From: Ectocarpus siliculosus | Taxonomy: Eukaryota; Sar; Phaeophyceae; Ectocarpales; Ectocarpaceae | DNA: 64,000 nt | Reading direction: 5' to 3' | NCBI GenBank assembly: GCA_000310025.1 | Contig: FN649757.1 | Span: 33,595 to 97,594 of the forward strand | Shown: positions 59,933 through 64,000 of the stretch, in pieces | Position numbering within the stretch: position 1 is the stretch's first letter | Layout of the letters: the number at the start of each line of letters is the position of its first letter | The notes under the pieces: generated by a model | Seen by the model: the letters and a program-made list of their open reading frames with translations, nothing else | Told to the model about the DNA's origin: nothing | The model's database searches: none | Made by a program: the position numbers and the translations under genes

Positions 59933-62339
59933 GTAAGATCCGCCTACAGTAATCTACATACAGTAAGAATTAGTAGACTACGCGGTTGGTTGTACCTGCA
60001 TCGATCGGCGCAGTACCATGCGTTTGGAAACGATACAGAGTGGTAGATAATAGTACAGTCCACCCTTGGTCCACCGTACAAGTATACCGCATCAGTCACC
60101 AGATGGTTGTTAGGGTAGACTAGGTCTTGACGAAGAAATCAGATCTCGAAATCACATTTCGATATAGTCTAAGAATAAAAGAGGCGGATCTTGTAGTCTA
60201 CCCAAATCCTTACAGAAATGGCCTGTGTGGGCTGGATCGCCTTTTGGGGACACCTTTTGTCCCCATCTTTTTCACCTGCTTTACCTCGCGAAGAATGGCA
60301 TGATAGTCTCCTCCTGTGCACTACTCGACCAGGGGGGTGCCAGGGTACACAGGGACGACTCTAGTCTAGTATGGATGCTTTGTAGTGGAGGAGTATGAGG
60401 GTAATGAACAGGTCGAATCGCGGGGCGACCAGGCCGGGTTCAACAGCGAAGTTGCGCCGCGTCTGTCTACCCTTGGGTGGAAAGCGCTACTAGGGGCAAG
60501 CGCGGAAGAAGTACCTAGCACACCGTTGATAGGAGGCACCGAGCAACCTAGGGCTTGAGCTAGAAGGTCTCGCTTTCCCTCTAGAGAAATATCTTGAAAA
60601 CCTCCTTATCGTGCCCCGTTTACCATGCTCCCGCCAGTATAGCCAAGAGAACGGCTCAATCAAGTGGGAAGGCAGCTTTGCACTTGCACCCACCGATGGA
60701 ACTGCTGTCTGCACCATCCAAATCAGCAGGCGTCATTCGCTCTTTTTCTTGCATTTCAGAAATTTCGCAAGAACGCCGAATTTTCTGTGCGTGGTAAGGG
60801 GATCTGCAAAATGAAAATTCATCTCTGCAGTCCACCGCAAACAACCCGAGAGGAGGTCCGCCGCTTGCCGACTGCCAGGTTACTGTTGTGCCGTACTGTT
60901 ATGACGTGGCCACACCACATGGGTGGGGAGCTATCGTTCCGAGAAGCACACACCAACGCGTACATGGCCTCTGTGCGGTACTGACACGATATATCTATGC
61001 ATGCATGTGATGTTGACCACTCCTATAGAGCCGGACGGAGTGTTTGCCGGGTATGCCTGTATTTGTGCCCAGTGACTAGAAAGTCTCGTTGATGGCTTGT
61101 ATTAGATCCGCAGGACAAACGCACGACAGACCGAGAAGAAAAGAGAGTGCCCCACACAGGCTGACGCAGCATGGGGGCACCGCAGAATCATCCAAGTCTA
61201 CCACAACAGGTACCACAGCAGGTCCCTTTATCTACGGAACACAGAACCGTCCTCAGACCCTTCCTACATATATATGCACACACACGAACACCCACCCTGG
61301 ATCATTTACGCTAGTAATTAACCACCACCGTGTGTTACTCATTGTCCTTTTTTTTTTGTCTTCACTTCAAATCAGCGCTCACAGCACTACATACAGTAGT
61401 GCCGTTTGCTCCAACCCGTGGTCACACAGAAGAGCCCCTCTCTATACCCTCCCCTCCTGCGGTACTTTGCCTTCGATTTTTAATGCGAGAAGAAGAGTTC
61501 AGCGCTCTCTTCCCTCTGTGTACACACGAACTAGCGCTATCCACTAGGCCAGAAGCGGAAGCGAGAGAAAAACTCACTTTGCAAGAAAAGCTCGCTTACG
61601 CCGGAATTCGAACCCCTGGCCTGACCTACCTCTAGAAGGTTTCGAGGATACAAACTAGACCACCGGGGCGACCGGATAGCCCTACTTGGACACTACCGAA
61701 AAATCAAACAGAAAAAAAGGCGTTGCAAGGAAAAACCCGGCCTCCGAGCCAAAAACCCTCGCAATAGTTCCACGACTGACTACCAAAATAAAATATCGTT
61801 GTCATCTCAACTACTCCAATTCCCTACAAACGAAGGCCAAATACAGCGCTACGTTGGCATTTGAACTACTCAAATTCCCCTACATGGTGACATACTAAGC
61901 GGACCAACCTACATCGATCGATAATTCGGATGATCATCTCAACACTTTCAGGGAATAACAAACATAAATATACCAACGTTACAGCTGTGTGTGCTCTCCC
62001 GTGACATCTGGCCTACAATTCGAACAACAAGGAACGACGTTGATACGGTCCAAACACGGTAGCGACTGTTGAGGGGAGGCCGTCAGAGAAATGCACGTTC
62101 CCTAACATCGGGTAAACGACACAATGGATGCCCTCCCATATTGTGCGACTGCACATAAAAAACTCAAATTGCTACCAGTATTCTCTGCTGTACAGGTACC
62201 AACCGGATTGATTGTCGGTCTCAGCGGGGGTCTTCTCTCCATTGCCAAGCAGACTCCGGCTCCTCCCACCCAAAACCCCTGCTGCTGCTCGCCACCCTGG
62301 TAAGCGCGCCGACTACAACGACAACTGCCCACGCTGCCC
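59933..62339. other. Presumed intron 1 of gene E, first part
   Basis: No exon 2 with GCGCTGTGTG and CGGCGGTGGCATCTCC, the blocks conserved in B, C and D, is present. The minus-strand SINE lies at 61.6 kb. Otherwise I see nothing definite. Confidence 0.45.
61570..61680 (-). repeat. tRNA-derived SINE, family 1, minus strand
   Basis: Read on the minus strand: CCCCGGTGGTCTAGTTTGTA, then GGGGTTCGAATTCCGGC, then a body with AGTGAGTTTTTCTCTCGCT. The head and body both match the 12.3-kb unit, which supports a dispersed SINE rather than a tRNA gene. Confidence 0.5.
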
Positions 62340-63320
62340 CCCCTATACATCTGGAAGTACGTTGGCGGAGATCTGTGATGACTGTGCAGCTCCCCCCTTC
62401 ATCTATCAGGAGAACCGCCCAACCGAAAAGCCCGGCGCTGCCCCCCTTCATCTGGAGGCGCGGAGGTGAAGAAAATGCTGCCCTCCCCTACATCTGAAGA
62501 GCGGTGACCTGCGTTGCCCCCCCTACATCTGGAGGCAGGCGTGCCGGTGAAGAAAAGTTGCTCTCCCCTACATCTGGAGAGCGTACACCCGCGCCGCCCC
62601 CCCTACATCTGGGGGCGCGCCGGTGAAGAAAAGTTGCCCTCCCCTACATCTGGAGAGCGTGGACCGCGCCGCCCCCCCTACATCTGGGGGCTCGCTGGTG
62701 AAGACCTGCTGCCCTCCCGTATACCGTATATGACACAAGATAACACACCCCCTGGGCCGATTTTCAAAGCTCGATTTCTCAACAGCAGGAAGAGTCACAG
62801 CGCCGAAAACGGCGGCGTTGGAACCGTCTCGTCGAGAGGTTTTCGAAAATGTATTGTTTCGTTTATGCATCCTCTTCGTCGTGGAGTAATCGAGCTTTGA
62901 AAATCGGTCCAGGGGGTGTGTTATCTTGTGTCATATACGGTATCTGGAGAGCGTTGACCCGCATCGCCCCCCCTACATCTGGGGGCGCGCTGGTGAAAAA
63001 CTGCTGCCCTCCCCTACATCTGGAGAGCGTTGGCCCGTGCTGCATATGGAGGTGCACGGGTAAGGAACTACTGCCCCCCACGTCTGGGGTGCGTCATCTG
63101 GCACTGCCCCTCCCTACATCTGGAGGACCTATACTGATGCCCTCCTCCCATTTTTCTGGAGAGAACACCTATGAGATATTTGCGCTACCCCCCCTACATC
63201 TGGGGGTGTGTGCTAGTACCCTCCCCTACATCTGGAGAGCACACCTACGAGAATTTGCGCTACCCCCCCTTCGACTGGGGGTGCGTCTCAGTGTCAGGAC
63301 CTTCCCCTACAGCTGGAAAG
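62340..63320. repeat. Minisatellite of CCCCTACATCTGG units
   Basis: At least a dozen copies of (C)nTACATCTGG(A/G)G, alternating between CCCCCCTACATCTGGGGGCG and CCCTCCCCTACATCTGGAG, with GGTGAAGAAAAGTTGC spacers, giving a higher-order unit of about 75 bp in the middle. It is interrupted by the MITE at 62724-62940. Confidence 0.8.
62724..62940. mobile_element. Palindromic MITE with long inverted ends and TA flanks
   Basis: Left end CCGTATATGACACAAGATAA, right end its reverse complement. The inverted match continues about 54 bp on each side (through CACACCCCCTGG and CGATTTTCAAAGCTCGATT) with a single mismatch. TA borders both ends, the target duplication typical of Tc1/mariner-type elements. 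The core of about 110 bp is shared with the 53.6-kb element. Too short to encode a transposase. Confidence 0.8.
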
Positions 63321-63439
63321 CACAATTTTAACCCTTTTGAGTCTTCAGGCGTTCTCACTGATCATTGATTGATCATTTGGAAATGCTGGTGTAGTGGCAA
63401 ATCGTGGAGTTGCCGCCCTGCAGCCCTTCGCGCCGTGTA

Positions 63440-63530
63440 TTGGCAAGTCCATAGGTAGGTGTGTCTAGATTATTAGCACCCGCGCTAACCGGCTGACCAA
63501 TGAAGAGACTTCAGTGACAGCGGGTAATGT
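63440..63530 (-). repeat. SINE-like family 2 unit, minus strand
   Basis: On the minus strand it reads CTTCATTGGTCAGCCGGTTA then GCGCGG, preceded by CCTTGACATTA. It matches the unit at 13.84-13.97 kb over both blocks, about 50 kb away. Confidence 0.45.
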
Positions 63531-63599
63531 CAAGGTCTCGGGAATGGGAATGGGGCCAATCAATGCCAAATCATGAATCTCTCAATGTATGTACATGAA

Positions 63600-63640
63600 C
63601 GCGTGTGTGCATACAGTACATACATACATACATATGTGTT
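63600..63640. repeat. (CATA)n microsatellite
   Basis: Tetranucleotide ACAT/CATA repeats at about 63612-63632. The remainder to 64000 contains only short ACT/AAC triplet tracts near 63830-63850 and no gene. Confidence 0.7.
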
Positions 63641-64000
63641 CTTTCGCAGCACCACACATACACTCGCCCGAACGTAGGAAGCCACTGCTGCAAAGAGCAG
63701 AGGACAGCCAAAGGGAGGGGTATTGCAGTCCCTGCCGAAGCCCAGATATCGAGGATATCGTGGTTCCCAACAATTTGAAAATCGTTCCGAAGATCCAGCA
63801 GTCATTGTGTCAACAGCTACAACGAACGCTACAACAACACTACTACTACTGCTGTAGACGAGTAAAACATATCAGCAACACATCCACACTCGTAGCGCCA
63901 CACATACCACCCTCGCCCGAACCTAGGAAACCACGAGGTACAGGTGTGTGCTGGTGGATGTGCTTGTTGTTGGAAAAACACAGGAGCTCTAGAGAGTTGG

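Noticed and set aside
1-64000. CRISPR arrays, bacterial operons or ribosomal RNA genes
   Set aside because: No direct-repeat/spacer pattern, no co-directional compact genes and no rRNA signature; the window is eukaryotic.

Overview
This is eukaryotic nuclear DNA: protein-coding sequence is cut into short exons by GT-AG introns, and transposable-element debris and simple repeats fill the space between. The dominant content is a head-to-tail array, all on the + strand, of paralogous genes for Zn(2)-Cys(6) ('fungal-type' binuclear zinc cluster) transcription regulators. The exon density, introns of about 200-300 bp mixed with multi-kilobase ones, and a Ty1/copia retrotransposon argue against a fungus and fit a multicellular or large-genome protist. 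A brown alga or related stramenopile is my best guess, but it is an inference, not a demonstration.

Layout: (A) 1-4383, the 3' six exons of one paralogue, with an in-frame stop near the end; 4484-5117, an assembly gap; 5118-9859, a degraded Ty1/copia element; 9860-10917, SINE-like debris and the promoter of the next gene; (B) 10918-25523, an intact 13-exon gene of 690 codons; 25524-32256, intergenic DNA with a decayed paralogue (promoter-like piece, one frameshifted exon) and one arm of a dispersed inverted repeat; (C) 32257-46970, an intact 13-exon gene of 673 codons; (D) 49125-57379, an intact 13-exon gene of 669 codons; (E) 59802-59932, the first exon of a further paralogue whose remaining exons would lie beyond the window. 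The 59.9-64 kb end holds a minisatellite interrupted by a palindromic TA-flanked MITE.

The exon models rest on comparing the paralogues. Exons 2, 3, 5, 6, 7, 9, 10, 11 and 12 are 183, 108, 77, 46, 84, 266, 42, 114 and 180 nt in every complete copy, all boundaries have GT/AG, phases agree, and the summed lengths (2073, 2022, 2010 nt) are divisible by three with no internal stop. The zinc cluster itself is split by the very long intron 1: exon 1 carries four cysteines and exon 2 the last two. Downstream lie helical, TPR/middle-homology-like segments and a conserved acidic-hydrophobic C-terminal tail that looks like an activation domain. The proteins are predicted nuclear DNA-binding regulators. 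Nothing in the window shows their targets.

The rest is repeats: two tRNA-derived SINE-like families, a near-perfect 58-bp palindrome, TGCCCATGGGCA-rich satellites, GAGCGG-rich arrays, a 20-bp tandem repeat, and microsatellites. I saw no rRNA, CRISPR or convincing functional tRNA gene.
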